From: Rhodospirillaceae bacterium
GTDB lineage: Bacteria; Pseudomonadota; Alphaproteobacteria; Rhodospirillales; JABHCV01
NCBI GenBank assembly: GCA_014382375.1
Contig: JACNJU010000099.1
Span: forward strand, 1 to 35,150
Reading direction: 5' to 3'
Length of the DNA: 35,150 nt
Shown: positions 35,080-35,150 of the stretch, piece after piece
How positions within the stretch are numbered: the first letter of the stretch is position 1
Layout of the letters: each line of letters starts with the position of its first letter
Made by a program: the position numbers and the translations under genes
The notes under the pieces: generated by a model
Database searches by the model: none
The model's input: only the letters and a program-made list of their open reading frames with translations
Told to the model about the DNA's origin: nothing

Positions 35080-35150
35080 TTATTCGACAATTGAAGCGAC
35101 GACGCCAGCACCGACGGTCCGGCCACCTTCGCGAATAGCGAAGCGCAGAC
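35080..35150 (-). CDS. tuf: Elongation factor Tu, 3' end only
   Basis: The last 23 codons of a gene entering from the right edge. The translated end, [20 protein letters not shown] then TAA, is the invariant C-terminus of EF-Tu domain 3. EF-Tu delivers aminoacyl-tRNA to the ribosome as a GTP complex. Its position 14 bp before rpsJ is the usual str-S10 junction, so rpsL, rpsG and fusA are expected further right. Confidence 0.95.
   Translation of the reverse strand, partial: LRFAIREGGRTVGAGVVASIVE

Overview
The window reads as the chromosome of an alphaproteobacterium, most likely Rhodospirillales or a close marine relative. This rests on the gene set: an ATP12 chaperone, separate pccA and pccB, a tuf-S10-spc-alpha ribosomal cluster that carries adk but lacks rpsD, and a rarA-crcB-rluC block. 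No rRNA, tRNA, CRISPR array, IS element or prophage was seen. The left 20 kb is a mosaic of short operons. The right 14 kb is one almost unbroken ribosomal protein superoperon on the minus strand.

Left part. On the plus strand, the 3' part of a diacylglycerol/lipid kinase gene is followed by a five-TM, LtaS-type phosphoglycerol transferase/sulfatase-fold protein. Convergent to them is pccB-pccA-acyP (propionyl-CoA carboxylase plus acylphosphatase), preceded by an HAD phosphatase and an ATP12 F1-ATPase assembly chaperone. Upstream lie a secreted protein made of two copies of an unfamiliar Cys-bounded domain and an OmpR-type response regulator/multi-PAS histidine kinase pair. Further upstream is the operon [DMT permease]-degP/Q-rarA-crcB-rluC, whose last four genes are chained by three successive ATGA start/stop overlaps. 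I infer that the kinase/regulator and the secreted protein are an insertion between rluC and the HAD-ATP12 block, which are often neighbours in alphaproteobacteria.

Middle. Divergent from the DMT permease is a surface-polysaccharide cassette: manC (GDP-mannose synthesis), a DUF6165-like small protein and a family 9 glycosyltransferase. It is followed, on the opposite strand, by a relatively AT-rich gene for a probable lipoprotein metallopeptidase. That gene carries an apparent one-base frameshift at the end of its signal peptide and an unusual HExxH-x6-H signature.

Right part. Read in transcription order (minus strand, from the right edge): tuf (3' end), rpsJ, rplC, rplD, rplW, rplB, rpsS, rplV, rpsC, rplP, rpmC, rpsQ, rplN, rplX, rplE, rpsN, rpsH, rplF, rplR, rpsE, rpmD, rplO, secY, adk, then a strong sigma70-type promoter, rpsM, rpsK, a structured leader, rpoA, rplQ and a UUCG-loop terminator. 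L3 and L15 have extra acidic, Ala/Glu-rich C-terminal tails.

Most worth a second look: the LtaS-like enzyme next to a DAG kinase (a plausible phosphoglycerol-transfer and DAG-recycling pair), the duplicated secreted domain beside a two-component system, tandem DnaA-box-like repeats beside an AT-rich stretch, and the frameshifted metallopeptidase. Starts were revised from sequence for rluC, rarA, degP, rpmD, rplX, rpmC and the histidine kinase. All family assignments come from motif recognition by eye; no searches were run.
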